Source: Nonomuraea coxensis DSM 45129
GTDB lineage: Bacteria; Actinomycetota; Actinomycetes; Streptosporangiales; Streptosporangiaceae
DNA length: 64,000 nt
Assembly (NCBI RefSeq): GCF_019397265.1
Contig: NZ_CP068985.1
Coordinates: 1,836,001-1,900,000, forward strand
Direction of reading: 5' to 3'
In this document: positions 1-10,003 of the stretch, one piece after another
Position numbering within the stretch: the first letter of the stretch is position 1
Layout: each line of letters opens with the position of its first letter
Position numbers and translations under genes: made by a program
The notes under the pieces: generated by a model
Database searches by the model: none
Seen by the model: the letters and a program-made list of their open reading frames with translations, nothing else
Told to the model about the DNA's origin: nothing

Positions 1-200
1 CGGGACACCAGGCCAGGACATCGGGCCGGTACGCAGGGCCGGTGTTCCGGGCAGGGACGCCGGAGCAGTACGAAGGCTCATGTACGGCCAGACCCGTACG
101 GCACGCGCCTGCCGTACCGACGACAAAGGGCGGACGGACCGATCCGGGCCGTCCATCCGACCACGATGACGACGACGAAATCCCACGAGGAAAAAGAGCA
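1..200 (+). promoter_or_regulatory. Leader region upstream of tsf with two hairpins
   Basis: No gene is seen in these 200 bases. Two inverted repeats are visible: GTACGGCA (96-103) with TGCCGTAC (110-117), loop 6, and GGACGG (132-137) with CCGTCC (149-154). No T-run follows either one, so they are more likely attenuator or processing structures than strong terminators. In actinobacteria rpsB normally lies just upstream of tsf, so this is probably the rpsB-tsf spacer; rpsB itself is outside the window. The tsf ribosome binding site (GAGGAAA, about 187-193) closes the region. Confidence 0.5.
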
Positions 201-1899
<1,699 letters not shown>

Positions 1900-1945
1900 C
1901 GGAGCGAGCCCGACACCGCCAGCCAGAAGACGACAGGGAGCCGCT

Positions 1946-2503
1946 GTGATCGACGAAACCCTCCTCGAAGCCGAGGAAAAGATGGACAAGGCCGTCTCGG
2001 TCGCGAAGGAGGACTTCGCGACCATCCGCACGGGCCGGGTCACGCCTGCGATGTTCAACAAGATCAGCGCCGAGTACTACGGCACGCCGACGCCGATCCA
2101 GCAGCTGGCGTCGTTCCACGTGCCCGAGGCGCGCATGGTACTCATCCAGCCCTTTGACAAGAGCTCGATGGGCGCGATCGAGAAGGCCATCCGCGACTCC
2201 GACCTCGGGGTCAACCCCACCGACGACGGCCAGGTCATCCGCGTGACGTTCCCCGAGCTGTCGGAGGAGCGCCGCAAGGAGTACATCAAGGTCGCCAGGA
2301 ACAAGGGCGAGCACGCGAAGGTCTCCATCCGCAACATCCGCCGCTCCGCCAAGGACGTCCTCGACAAGCTGGTCAAGGACGGCGAGGCGGGCGAGGACGA
2401 GGTCCGGCGCGCCGAGAAGGAGCTGGACGACATGACGCAGAAGCACGTCGCCAAGATCGACGAGCTGCTCAAGCACAAGGAAGCCGAGCTGCTCGAAGTC
2501 TGA
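1946..2503 (+). CDS. frr: Ribosome recycling factor
   Basis: RRF works with EF-G to split post-termination ribosomes and release mRNA. The 185-residue product has the standard family length and is colinear with known RRFs: a long helical domain I opening with [13 protein letters not shown], the TIRTGR motif (about 27-32), a small beta domain in the middle (TPTPIQQLA) and the C-terminal helices ending in [10 protein letters not shown]. The GTG start at 1946 has an AGGGAG-like site just upstream. Position between pyrH and cdsA is the conserved actinobacterial arrangement. Confidence 0.98.
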   Translation: MIDETLLEAEEKMDKAVSVAKEDFATIRTGRVTPAMFNKISAEYYGTPTPIQQLASFHVPEARMVLIQPFDKSSMGAIEKAIRDSDLGVNPTDDGQVIRVTFPELSEERRKEYIKVARNKGEHAKVSIRNIRRSAKDVLDKLVKDGEAGEDEVRRAEKELDDMTQKHVAKIDELLKHKEAELLEV

Positions 2504-2532
2504 GCGGCGCGCCCCGGCACGGATCGCCCCCC

Positions 2533-2555
2533 GGCGGCCCGTACGGCGGGCCGCC
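2533..2555 (+). terminator. GC-rich hairpin between frr and cdsA
   Basis: A perfect 9-bp stem GGCGGCCCG (2533-2541) with CGGGCCGCC (2547-2555), loop TACGG, lies 30 bases after the frr stop. There is no T-run, so it may be a weak terminator or attenuator that lowers expression of cdsA relative to frr. Confidence 0.5.
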
Positions 2556-2636
2556 TCCGGGTGGTCCGCCGGTCATCGGGTCTTGCCCTACGGCCCTCGC
2601 CCCCCGGCGAGGGCCGTGGCCCAATGGAGAGTTGCA

Positions 2637-3476
2637 GTGGAAGAACGTACGGCCGGCACCAGCCCGAGCGGCGGCAGCCGTACCGGGAGGAATCTGCCTG
2701 CCGCGATCGCCGTGGGCGTGGTCCTGGGGGCGCTCGTCCTCGGGACGATCTACACCATCAAGGAGCTGTTCCTCCTGGTGGTCGCCGGCGCGGTCGGCGT
2801 CGGCGTGCTGGAGCTGGTCAAGGCCTTCGCGCTCCGCGAGATCAGGGTCCCGGCCGTGCCGGTGCTGGCGGGGCTCGTGGCGATGCAGGCGGGCGCCTAC
2901 TGGGGCGGGCCGGTGTGGCTGCTGGCGGGCTTCGCGGTGTTCGCGTTCGTGCTGCTCACCTGGCGGATGTTCAGCGACGGCACCGACGGCTACGTACGTG
3001 ACGCGACGGCGTCGGTTTTCACGCTCTTCTACCCCGCGATGCTGGCCGCGTTCGTCCCGCTGCTGCTGCGGGAGGAGGACGGCGCCCACCGGGTGCTGAT
3101 CTTCATCGCGGTGACCGTGGCCAGCGACATCGGCGGCTACGTCGCGGGCGTGCTGTTCGGCCGGCACAAGATGACGGTCATCAGCCCGAAGAAGACCTGG
3201 GAGGGCTTCGCCGGGTCGCTCGTGGCGTGTACGGCGGTCGGGGCGTGGCTGGTGACGTGGCTGCTCGGCGGGGCGCTCTGGCAGGGCGCGCTGATCGGGG
3301 CCCTGGGGGCGCTGCTGGCGACGATGGGCGACCTGATCGAGTCGATGATCAAGCGGGATCTCGGCATCAAGGACCTCGGCACGATCCTGCCGGGGCACGG
3401 CGGGCTGATGGACCGGCTGGACTCCCTGGTCACCACGCTGGTGCCGGTCTGGCTGCTGCTGACGCTGTTCTTCTGA
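2637..3476 (+). CDS. cdsA: Phosphatidate cytidylyltransferase (CDP-diglyceride synthase)
   Basis: Integral membrane enzyme that converts phosphatidic acid and CTP to CDP-diacylglycerol, precursor of PI, PG and cardiolipin. The product (279 residues from the GTG at 2637) has about eight hydrophobic segments and ends with the CDP-DAG synthase signature, readable as SMIKRDLGIKDLG followed by LPGHGGLMDRLDS. The GTG is preferred over the more upstream ATG at 2583 because GGAGA lies 6 bases before it; the first 20-25 residues are polar and poorly conserved. It follows frr as in most actinobacteria. Its stop codon lies inside a short tandem repeat (3469-3512). Confidence 0.95.
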   Translation: MEERTAGTSPSGGSRTGRNLPAAIAVGVVLGALVLGTIYTIKELFLLVVAGAVGVGVLELVKAFALREIRVPAVPVLAGLVAMQAGAYWGGPVWLLAGFAVFAFVLLTWRMFSDGTDGYVRDATASVFTLFYPAMLAAFVPLLLREEDGAHRVLIFIAVTVASDIGGYVAGVLFGRHKMTVISPKKTWEGFAGSLVACTAVGAWLVTWLLGGALWQGALIGALGALLATMGDLIESMIKRDLGIKDLGTILPGHGGLMDRLDSLVTTLVPVWLLLTLFF

Positions 3477-3512
3477 GCGCCTTCTTAGCGTCTTCTGAGC
3501 GTCTTCTTAGCG
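3469..3512. repeat. Four tandem 11-bp repeats at the end of cdsA
   Basis: Four adjacent copies of the unit (T/C)CTTCT(T/G)AGCG at 3469-3479, 3480-3490, 3491-3501 and 3502-3512. The first copy encodes the last codons and TGA stop of cdsA; later copies carry TAG or TGA, so slippage between copies would keep a stop codon close by. The array fills most of the spacer before the convergent Sufu-domain gene. Confidence 0.8.
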
Positions 3513-3528
3513 GGGCCTCCCGTGGCCG

Positions 3529-4548
3529 TCAGTGGTGGGTGTCGAGGGCTTCGGCGGTGACGGGCGTCAGCCAGAGCCACCGGACCGCCTCACCCCCGAA
3601 CGCGAATCCCGACATGTCAGGCATGTGGGGGGCGTCGGCCAGCATCAGCACCCCCGAGTACTGCGGCCCCAGCGGGAACGTCTCCGGCTCGTGATACCAC
3701 CGGGCCGTGTGCGCGTGCCCCAGCCAGGTGACCGAGTGCCACGGATACTGCGCCAGCCACACCAGCAGCAGCGCCGCGTCCCTCGGGTCGTCGCGGGTGG
3801 CCACGGCCAGCTCGATCCTGGCGTACGCGCCGGGCTTGTCGATCCACTGCTCGACCGTCGGCATGCGCTGGCAGCTCATCCCGACCGTGGACAGCACGGT
3901 GTAGTCGCGCTTGCCCTGGGGCGGCCGTTCGGTGATGCCGACCGTGGGCAGCCGCTCGCCGCTCGCGTCCCAGTAGCGTCCGGCGGGGCCGAGCACCCGG
4001 TCCAGGTGCCCCATCACGAACTGCTGGAACGACGGCCACGACCCCTCGCCGTGCCGCCAGCGCCAGTAGGAGCGGGCGTTGGCGATCCGGGGTTCGAGCC
4101 CCTCCAGCGCCTCCGACAGCGCCCACGCGAACGGCGACTCGCCCACCGCGTCCCGCGCGTAGCCGGGCATGCCGCGGCTCATGTCGGCCCAGCCGGGGAT
4201 GACCGCGAGCAGGTCGTCGTCCTCGTACAGCGCGACGCCGTCGCCCTCCTCGAACCACAGCGCGCTGAGCTGCCCCAGCGGGCGGCGGCCCTCCGGGCGC
4301 AGCGTGTTGGGGCGGGGCATGAGCGGCGGCAGGCCCGAGTTGATCCGCGCGAGGTCCACGACCGCCGGGGCGGGCCGGTGGTTGGCCAGCCAGACGGCGC
4401 CGTGGACGGTGCCGTCTGGCGAGCACAGGTAAGCTACCGAGGCGTCCTCGTCCCGTTCGACGACGAGCGTGCGGCTTCCGTACGGGTTGCCGACGGCGAG
4501 AACCACCTCGGCGCCACCCTCCCCGGACGCCGACCGAAAAATCGCCAT
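3529..4548 (-). CDS. Suppressor-of-fused (Sufu) domain protein
   Basis: A 339-residue soluble protein of unknown role. The C-terminal half (roughly residues 200-339), with [14 protein letters not shown], the RIELAV strand, [20 protein letters not shown] and [14 protein letters not shown] blocks, matches the layout of the bacterial Sufu domain, which is found in many polymorphic-toxin and immunity contexts. The N-terminal half seems to be a diverged second lobe. The ATG at 4548 (protein start MAIFRSASG) is preferred to the ORF start at 4611 because the extension looks non-coding and would intrude on the rlmN promoter. Divergent from rlmN. Bacterial Sufu proteins are sometimes immunity proteins, but no toxin is adjacent. 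Confidence 0.75.
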   Translation of the reverse strand: MAIFRSASGEGGAEVVLAVGNPYGSRTLVVERDEDASVAYLCSPDGTVHGAVWLANHRPAPAVVDLARINSGLPPLMPRPNTLRPEGRRPLGQLSALWFEEGDGVALYEDDDLLAVIPGWADMSRGMPGYARDAVGESPFAWALSEALEGLEPRIANARSYWRWRHGEGSWPSFQQFVMGHLDRVLGPAGRYWDASGERLPTVGITERPPQGKRDYTVLSTVGMSCQRMPTVEQWIDKPGAYARIELAVATRDDPRDAALLLVWLAQYPWHSVTWLGHAHTARWYHEPETFPLGPQYSGVLMLADAPHMPDMSGFAFGGEAVRWLWLTPVTAEALDTHH

Positions 4549-4666
4549 ACGTGTGCACTGTAGATCCGGTGGAGACCATGATGCGAGCCGTACGCTGACC
4601 AGGAATGCCACCTCCGCCCCCGACGTTGACTACCCTGGTCCTCATACCCGAAGCAAAGGCAGCATC

Positions 4667-5767
4667 GTGTCCCAGCCCCCAGGTCAGCTCACCTTCGTCG
4701 CGCCGCGACGGGCCAAGCCCGCCCGGCACCTGGCCGACCTGCCGATGCCCGAGCGGCGGGCCGCGGTGACCGAGCTGGGTGAGAAGGCCTTCCGCGCCGA
4801 CCAGCTCTCGCGTCACTACTTCGAGCGGCTCACGGCGGACGTCTCCGCGATGACCGACCTGCCCGCCGCCGCCCGCGAGAAGCTGTCCGCGCTGCTGCCG
4901 ACCCTGCTCACCCCGGTGCGCGAGCTGGCCACCGACGGCGGCACCACCCGCAAGACGCTGTGGCGGCTGTTCGACGGGGCGCTGGTCGAGTCGGTGCTCA
5001 TGCGCTATCCCGACCGGGTCACGATGTGCGTGTCGTCGCAGGCCGGCTGCGGCATGAACTGCCCGTTCTGCGCCACCGGGCAGGCGGGCCTGACCCGCAA
5101 CATGTCCACGGCCGAGATCGTCGAGCAGGTCGTGGCGGGCGCGCGGGCGCTGGCGGCGGGCGAGGTGCCGGGAGGTCCCGGTAGGGTCAGCAACGTCGTG
5201 TTCATGGGCATGGGCGAGCCGCTGGCCAACTACAAGCAGGTGATCGGCGCGGTCCGGCGGCTGGTCGAGCCGGCTCCGCACGGGCTCGGCATCTCGGCGC
5301 GGGGCGTGACGGTCTCCACCGTCGGCCTGGTGCCGGCCATCGGCAAGCTCGCCGACGAAGGGCTGCCGGTCACGCTGGCGCTGTCGCTGCACGCGCCCGA
5401 CGACGAGCTGCGTGACACGCTGGTGCCGATCAACACCCGGTGGAAGGTGGCCGAGGTGCTGGACGCGGCATGGGCGTACGCGGCGCGGACCAAGCGGCGC
5501 GTGTCCATCGAGTACGCGCTGATCAAGGACATCAACGACCAGGAATGGCGGGCCGACCTGCTCGGCAAGCTGGTCAAGAACAAACTGGTGCACGTCAACC
5601 TGATCCCGCTCAACCCGACGCCGGGCTCCAAATGGACCGCGTCACGGCCGGAGGACGAGCGGGCGTTCGTGCGGCGGCTGCAGTTCCACGGCGTGCCGGT
5701 GACCGTGCGTGACACGCGCGGGCGGGAGATCGACGGCGCCTGCGGGCAGCTCGCCGCGGCCGAATAG
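4667..5767 (+). CDS. rlmN: Dual-specificity 23S rRNA/tRNA methyltransferase RlmN
   Basis: Radical-SAM enzyme that makes 2-methyladenine at A2503 of 23S rRNA and A37 of some tRNAs, tuning translation fidelity. The 366-residue product has the radical-SAM cysteine triad CxxxCxxC at Cys128, Cys132 and Cys135 ([12 protein letters not shown]) and the two further cysteines of the ping-pong mechanism, Cys121 and Cys359 near the C-terminus (DGACGQ). The GTG at 4667 is chosen because the conserved protein begins there; the upstream open frame reads through the divergent promoter. No strong Shine-Dalgarno is visible. It is RlmN rather than Cfr on length and housekeeping position. Confidence 0.93.
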   Translation: MSQPPGQLTFVAPRRAKPARHLADLPMPERRAAVTELGEKAFRADQLSRHYFERLTADVSAMTDLPAAAREKLSALLPTLLTPVRELATDGGTTRKTLWRLFDGALVESVLMRYPDRVTMCVSSQAGCGMNCPFCATGQAGLTRNMSTAEIVEQVVAGARALAAGEVPGGPGRVSNVVFMGMGEPLANYKQVIGAVRRLVEPAPHGLGISARGVTVSTVGLVPAIGKLADEGLPVTLALSLHAPDDELRDTLVPINTRWKVAEVLDAAWAYAARTKRRVSIEYALIKDINDQEWRADLLGKLVKNKLVHVNLIPLNPTPGSKWTASRPEDERAFVRRLQFHGVPVTVRDTRGREIDGACGQLAAAE

Positions 5768-5779
5768 CCTCACACCCCG

Positions 5780-6457
5780 TCAGCGCCTCAGGCGGCGCCA
5801 GGCGTACCACGTCAGGGCGAGCAGGCACCACGCGAGCGAGACGGCGGCCAGCTCGGGGAAGCGGGCGACCAGGTCGCCGTCGTTGGCCGCGCGCATCCAC
5901 ACCACCAGCGGCACCGTCAGCCAGTACGCCGGCGAGGCGCTGACCAGCAACATCAGCAGGAACCCGAAGACCAGCCCCATGATCGACAGGGCGGGCGAGC
6001 GGACGACGGCCCGGCTGGTGAGCGCGCCCAGCGCGGTGCCGGTCAGCGCCGCGAGGCCGTGCATCGCCACGCCGGCGGCGAGCACGCCGGAAGAGGGCCG
6101 CGCGCTCGTGCCGAGCAGCAGCGCCGCGGCCAGGCCGGTGGCGGCGAGCGCGACGCAGGTCGCCAGCGCCGCGGCGAGGCCCGCCACCAGCTCCCTGCCC
6201 CGGCCGCCCACCGTCACCGCCGACAGCTCGCGCTGCCGGTCCGGCTCGGTGTCCAGCAGGCTCCTGGCGGACCAGGCCAGCACGGGGACGATCAGGACGG
6301 CGGCGCCGGCCAGCACGCCCGCCTCCTCGCCGCGCGGCGCCCGGCTGCTGTGCAGGACCGCCAGCAGGGCGAGGACCAGCAGCAGGCTCTGGTAGACGCG
6401 GTGCGAGCGGACGTAGGCGGACAGCCGGAACACCGCCAGCGCGGCCGTCGCGGTCAT
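5780..6457 (-). CDS. ABC-2-like membrane permease subunit
   Basis: A 225-residue hydrophobic protein with about six predicted transmembrane segments (LLLVLALLAVL, VLAGAAVLIVPVLAW, LAAALATCVALAATGLAA, ALSIMGLVFGFLLMLLV, WLTVPLVVW and SLAWCLLALTW regions). The start ATG at 6457 overlaps the stop of the preceding ATPase gene by four bases, so the two are almost certainly one transporter. I do not recognise a substrate. The acidic/basic loop SLLDTEPDRQRELSAVTVGG after helix 2 resembles ABC-2 exporters. Converges on rlmN with a 12-base gap. Confidence 0.75.
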   Translation of the reverse strand: MTATAALAVFRLSAYVRSHRVYQSLLLVLALLAVLHSSRAPRGEEAGVLAGAAVLIVPVLAWSARSLLDTEPDRQRELSAVTVGGRGRELVAGLAAALATCVALAATGLAAALLLGTSARPSSGVLAAGVAMHGLAALTGTALGALTSRAVVRSPALSIMGLVFGFLLMLLVSASPAYWLTVPLVVWMRAANDGDLVARFPELAAVSLAWCLLALTWYAWRRLRR

Positions 6458-7191
6458 CGGGCGGACTCCTCGATCTCGCGGGCCGGGTAACCCTCGCCGC
6501 GCATCCGGGCGAGGAAGCGGGGCAGCTCGCCGGCGGGCACCCGTACGGCGACGGTGACGAGCTCGTCCGGGGGGCTCACCGGCGGGGGAGCGGGTGACGA
6601 GGGCTCGTGGAGGCGGCCGTCGGCGACCGTCCAGTGCCGCAGCGCCGGTAACCCGCGCAGGCCGCCCTGGTGGTCGCTGACGACGACGATGCCGCCCCGG
6701 CCGGCCACCTCCGTGGCCAGGCCGGGCAGCACGGCGCGGGTGGCGGCGTCCAGCCCGGCGAACGGCTCGTCCATGATCAGCAGCCCCGGTTCGGCCATCA
6801 GCGCCTGCGTCAGCCCCACCTTGTGCCCGCCGCCCTTCGACAACTCGCCCAGCGGGGTGTCCAGCAGGTGCTCCATGTGCAGTCGTTCGGCCCACGGCTC
6901 CCAGCGGGCCCCGCCGCGCATCCGCGAGACGTGCCGCAGGTACGCCGCCACCGTGAACGGCTGCCCCGCCGGGAACCGGTCCGGGGCGAACCCGACCACC
7001 GCCGGCCGCCCGCCGATCGTCCCCTTCGTGGGCCTCGACAGGCCGGCCAGCAGCCGCAGCAGGGTGGACTTGCCCGCGCCGTTGACCCCGGTGAGCTCGA
7101 CGACGTCGCCGGGCGCGAGCTCGGCGTCGGCCCCTTGGATGACGAAGGGATCACGCCGCCGGTAGCGGAAAGAGACCTTGGACAGTCGCAT
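6454..7191 (-). CDS. ABC transporter ATP-binding protein
   Basis: A 245-residue ABC ATPase pairing with the downstream ATGA-coupled permease. Walker A is GVNGAGKST (about residues 36-44), Walker B LLIMDEPFAGLD. The signature motif is atypical: ELSKGGGHKVG instead of LSGGQ-R, and the switch region reads VVVSDHQGG. A roughly 40-residue tail after the ATPase fold ends in an arginine/glutamate-rich segment. The ATG at 7191 is chosen since the conserved MRLSKVSFRY starts there; a longer frame to 7392 would overlap the divergent DivIVA-repeat gene. A simple two-gene exporter of unknown substrate. Confidence 0.88.
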   Translation of the reverse strand: MRLSKVSFRYRRRDPFVIQGADAELAPGDVVELTGVNGAGKSTLLRLLAGLSRPTKGTIGGRPAVVGFAPDRFPAGQPFTVAAYLRHVSRMRGGARWEPWAERLHMEHLLDTPLGELSKGGGHKVGLTQALMAEPGLLIMDEPFAGLDAATRAVLPGLATEVAGRGGIVVVSDHQGGLRGLPALRHWTVADGRLHEPSSPAPPPVSPPDELVTVAVRVPAGELPRFLARMRGEGYPAREIEESAR

Positions 7192-7212
7192 GGTGGTGTA
7201 ACGGTATATGTC

Positions 7213-7266
7213 GGGGTGCCTGGCCGGGATAAAGAGCAGCACAATGGAGGCACCCCAGCACGATTC
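7213..7266. promoter_or_regulatory. 9-bp inverted repeat in a divergent promoter region
   Basis: GGGGTGCCT (7213-7221) and AGGCACCCC (7258-7266) form a perfect inverted repeat separated by 36 bases in the 90-base spacer between the leftward ABC ATPase gene and the rightward DivIVA-repeat gene. AT-rich stretches that could serve as -10 elements (TATATG near 7205, CACAAT near 7250) lie beside or between the arms. It may be an operator for a dimeric regulator; no regulator gene is adjacent. Confidence 0.4.
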
Positions 7267-7281
7267 AAGAGGAGCGTGAGC

Positions 7282-7833
7282 TTGAACCGCTTTCCGCGCG
7301 TCATGGGCATGCGTTCTGGCTATGATCCGGCGGAGGTCGACGCCCTGATCGGCCGCATCGAGGCCACCTTGGGCCGTGGCCCCCGTACGCACGAGCCGAT
7401 CACCGCCGACGAGGTGCGGGCGGCCACGTTCCGCGCCAAACGCGGCGGCTACCAGGAGACCGCGGTCGACTTCGCCCTGGAGGCGTTCGTGGTGGCGCTG
7501 GAGACGCAGGCCAAGTGGCCGGTACGGCTGGCCCTCGCCGAGCCGACCGGCGAGCTGCTGCGCGAGGAGTGGTTCGAGACCCAGGCGGCCAGGGTCGAGC
7601 GCGTCGCCTTCCGCTCGGGCCGCATGGGCACCGGCTACAACGAGGACGAGGTGGACGCCTTCCTCGACCGCATCGTGGCCACCCTGCGCGGCACCACCGA
7701 CTTCCCGGTGACGGCGAAGGAGGTGCGGGAGGCGCGGTTCTCGGCCGTGCTGGTGCGCTCGGGCTACCTCATGGCGGACGTCGACTCCTTCCTCGCGGGC
7801 ATCGCCGACGTGCTGGAGCAGCGGAACGCCTGA
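7282..7833 (+). CDS. DivIVA-domain repeat protein
   Basis: A 183-residue soluble protein built from four copies of a short DivIVA-type element whose core is G-Y-x-x-x-x-V-D-x-(F/L)-(L/I): SGYDPAEVDALI, GGYQETAVDFAL, TGYNEDEVDAFL and SGYLMADVDSFL. Full DivIVA/Wag31 has one such membrane-curvature-sensing element followed by a long coiled coil; here no coiled coil is seen. The arrangement matches the DivI1A-repeat family of actinobacteria, whose function is unknown but is presumed to relate to polar growth or septation. The TTG at 7282 is preferred because AAGAGGAG lies 7 bases upstream; the GTG at 7276 would be only one base from that site. Confidence 0.8.
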   Translation: MNRFPRVMGMRSGYDPAEVDALIGRIEATLGRGPRTHEPITADEVRAATFRAKRGGYQETAVDFALEAFVVALETQAKWPVRLALAEPTGELLREEWFETQAARVERVAFRSGRMGTGYNEDEVDAFLDRIVATLRGTTDFPVTAKEVREARFSAVLVRSGYLMADVDSFLAGIADVLEQRNA

Positions 7834-7836
7834 GCG

Positions 7837-8484
7837 TCAGGCGCTCTCCACGGCGGTGAGCAGCCCGCGCAGGTCGGGGAGCTCACGCTGGACGACGCCG
7901 CCGTCGGGGGCGCGCTCGCCGAGCCGGTTGATCCAGATCCGGCGGAGGCCGAGCCGGTGGGCGGGCACCAGGTCGTGGAAGTAGCTCTGCGCCACGTGCA
8001 CCCACGCGGCCGGCTCGTGCGCGCGCCGGAACGTGGTGAAGTGCGCCAGGGACGGCTTGTAGTCCCGCACGTCCTCGGCGGTCACCACCGCGTCGAACGG
8101 CACGGGCAGCCGCCGCAGCGTCTCCGCGATCAGGTCGCGGTCGCAGTTGGTGAGCAGCGCGAGGTTCCAGCCGGCCGCGCGCACGGCCAACAGCTCGGCG
8201 CCGACCTCGGGGAAGACCGGCCAGTACGGGATCGTGGCGGCGAGCACCGTGGCGTCGTCGCCGCCCAGCTCGATCCGCTCCTCGGCGCAGGCCCGGCGCA
8301 GCGTCTCGGCCAGCACGTGGCGGTAGCGGAGCGCCGGCGACTCGGCCTGCACCGCGTGCTCGTGCCGGTTGTACGCCTCCAGCAGCCGCTCTCCCCGTCC
8401 TGGAGCGATCAGCTCGGCGCTGGTGCGCAGGCCGTGCCGCCAGTCGACGAGCGTTCCGAAGCAGTCGAACGTCACCCATCTCAT
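7837..8484 (-). CDS. HAD-superfamily hydrolase (haloacid dehalogenase type II-like)
   Basis: A 215-residue HAD hydrolase. Motif I is FDCFGTLVDW with the nucleophilic Asp at residue 7; motif II is LLTNCD in the middle; motif III lysine lies in DYKPSLAHF; motif IV acidic residues follow in HVAQSYFHDL. This motif set is close to L-2-haloacid dehalogenase-type enzymes, but the substrate cannot be inferred. Start at ATG 8484 (MRWVTFD); an in-frame ATG at 8493 adds three residues. Divergent from the GNAT gene, with starts only about 20 bases apart, and nearly abutting the DivIVA-repeat gene at its 3' end. Confidence 0.85.
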   Translation of the reverse strand: MRWVTFDCFGTLVDWRHGLRTSAELIAPGRGERLLEAYNRHEHAVQAESPALRYRHVLAETLRRACAEERIELGGDDATVLAATIPYWPVFPEVGAELLAVRAAGWNLALLTNCDRDLIAETLRRLPVPFDAVVTAEDVRDYKPSLAHFTTFRRAHEPAAWVHVAQSYFHDLVPAHRLGLRRIWINRLGERAPDGGVVQRELPDLRGLLTAVESA

Positions 8485-8503
8485 AGGACACATAATGGGC
8501 GAC

Positions 8504-8857
8504 ATGACCATGTCCGTACGAGCCATCGGGCCGGCCGACCTGGAGAGCGTGTCGGCGGTGCTGCGGGAGAGCTGGGGCGGCACCACGCTCGTCGCCCTGG
8601 GCCGGGGCGAGCTGGTGGACGCCGCCGCCCAGCCCGGCTTCGTCGCCGAGCTCGACGGCGAGCTCGCCGGCGTCGTCACCTGGAGGGAGCGGGACGGCGC
8701 GGTGGAGATCCTCACGATCGACGCCGTGCTCCCCGGCAAGGGGGTGGGCCGGGCGCTGCTCGACGCGGTCCGGGCGAGGCGGCTGAAGCCCTCCATCCCG
8801 CGCGAGGCCGACGGGATTCCCATCAGGCACGAGCTGGAGCTGGAGCTCCTGCTCTAG
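8504..8857 (+). CDS. GNAT acetyltransferase with internal deletion, probably inactive
   Basis: About 117 residues. The N-terminal two strands and helices look like a normal GNAT protein, and the acetyl-CoA pyrophosphate loop is partly present (GKGVGRALLDAV). Immediately after it the sequence jumps to RARRLKPSIP...GIPIRHELELEL, which in related actinobacterial GNATs is the extreme C-terminus. The segment normally between them (about 40 residues, containing the RLWLVTTNDN strand and the YQRRGF helix) is missing in frame. The fold's beta5-alpha4 core is therefore absent and activity is unlikely. ATG at 8504 is one of three close candidates (8495, 8504, 8510). Its TAG overlaps the convergent AI-2E gene stop. 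Confidence 0.7.
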   Translation: MTMSVRAIGPADLESVSAVLRESWGGTTLVALGRGELVDAAAQPGFVAELDGELAGVVTWRERDGAVEILTIDAVLPGKGVGRALLDAVRARRLKPSIPREADGIPIRHELELELLL

Positions 8858-9924
8858 GCGCCCTGCGGGGGAGCCTGGGGAGAAGGGCCGGGAGGAGACG
8901 GCGGCGGTCGCTCCGCAGGAGCCGGGGCGGGCGGCTCGTCGGTGTGCTCCGCGTGCCGGTGCATCAGCGCCACCACCACCGACGTGACCGGCGCGGCGAG
9001 GAACGCCCCGACGATCCCGGCGACCACGCTGCCCAGCGCGATCGCCACCAGGATGACCGCCCCCGGCAGTTCGAGCGCCTTGCCGTAGATCTGCGGCGCC
9101 AGCACGTGCCCTTCGAGCTGCTGCACCGCGATGGTCACCGCGACCACGATGAGCGCCACCAGCCAGCCCTTGGCCACCAGCGCCACCACGGCCGCGAGCA
9201 GCCCGGCGAGGAACGCCCCCACCACCGGCAGGAACGCCCCGACGAACGTCAGCACCGCGAGCGGCAGCGCCATCGGCACGCCGAGGATCCACAGTGCGAG
9301 GCCGATGAAGAACCCGTCCACCGCGCCGACGATCGCGATGCCGCGGACGTAGCGGCCGATCACGGAGAAGATCAGCTCGCCGCCCCACATCAGCCGGCCC
9401 CTGGCCTTGGCGGGCGCGAGGCTCACCAGCCACCGGAACAGGTGGTCGCCGCTGTGCACGAAGTACACCGACAGGATCACCGCGAGCACCGCGCCGACCA
9501 CGATCTCGCCGGCCGTCCTGACCCCGGCCAGCGCGCCGGTGGTGATCGTCCGGCCCTGGCCGGACAGCCAGTCGGTGGCCTGGGAGAGGAGCTGCCGGTC
9601 GTTGATGCCGAACCCGGCGAGGAAGATGTGCAGGTCGTTGAGCACCTTGCCGACGCTGGCCCGCATCTCCGTCACGCTCTCCACCGTGGGCGGCACGAGC
9701 AGCGCGATGAACGCCGCCGCCATCACCAGCGCGGTGACGAAGACGACCGTGGTGGCGAGGGCCCGGTTGAAGCCGTGCCGCCAGAGCCGGCGGGCGGCCG
9801 GCGCGAGCAGCGCCGTCAGGAACACGCCGATGACGACCGAGATCGCGACCGTGGCCACCTTGGTGAGGCAGAAGCCGGCCACGGCGATCACGCCGATCCA
9901 TCCCAGCAAGCGCCACGGCCTCAT
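8854..9924 (-). CDS. AI-2E family (PerM/YhhT-like) membrane protein
   Basis: A 356-residue polytopic membrane protein with the AI-2E family layout: two N-terminal helices, a TMS pair around residue 55-75, an amphipathic loop (about 80-140), then a block of five C-terminal helices containing the conserved AFLPVVGAFLAGL and QQLEGHVLAPQIYGKAL segments. Despite the family name, most members do not export autoinducer-2; several are proton or sodium antiporters. The last 35 residues are proline-rich and cytoplasmic. ATG at 9924. The gene follows the iolD end in the same direction but is separated by a terminator-like hairpin. Confidence 0.85.
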   Translation of the reverse strand: MRPWRLLGWIGVIAVAGFCLTKVATVAISVVIGVFLTALLAPAARRLWRHGFNRALATTVVFVTALVMAAAFIALLVPPTVESVTEMRASVGKVLNDLHIFLAGFGINDRQLLSQATDWLSGQGRTITTGALAGVRTAGEIVVGAVLAVILSVYFVHSGDHLFRWLVSLAPAKARGRLMWGGELIFSVIGRYVRGIAIVGAVDGFFIGLALWILGVPMALPLAVLTFVGAFLPVVGAFLAGLLAAVVALVAKGWLVALIVVAVTIAVQQLEGHVLAPQIYGKALELPGAVILVAIALGSVVAGIVGAFLAAPVTSVVVALMHRHAEHTDEPPAPAPAERPPPSPPGPSPQAPPQGA

Positions 9925-9942
9925 CCACTGCTCCCTGATCGT

Positions 9943-9969
9943 GCCCCCTCAACAGCCCGGTGAGGGGGC
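9943..9969 (-). terminator. Hairpin between iolD and the AI-2E gene
   Basis: GCCCCCTCA (9943-9951) pairs perfectly with TGAGGGGGC (9961-9969), loop of 9. It lies 35 bases after the iolD stop (leftward transcription) and before the AI-2E start, so it plausibly ends the iol operon. No U-tract follows. Confidence 0.5.
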
Positions 9970-10003
9970 CTACCCGGCACAGTGGCGGGCAATCCTCAGG
10001 TGA

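Noticed and set aside
4667..5767. Cfr-type antibiotic resistance methylase
   Set aside because: Length, sequence around the cysteine motif and the housekeeping position after cdsA fit RlmN, which is universal.
8854..9924. Autoinducer-2 exporter
   Set aside because: Family name only; no lux or lsr genes are nearby and most family members are ion antiporters. The same applies to 62847-63890.
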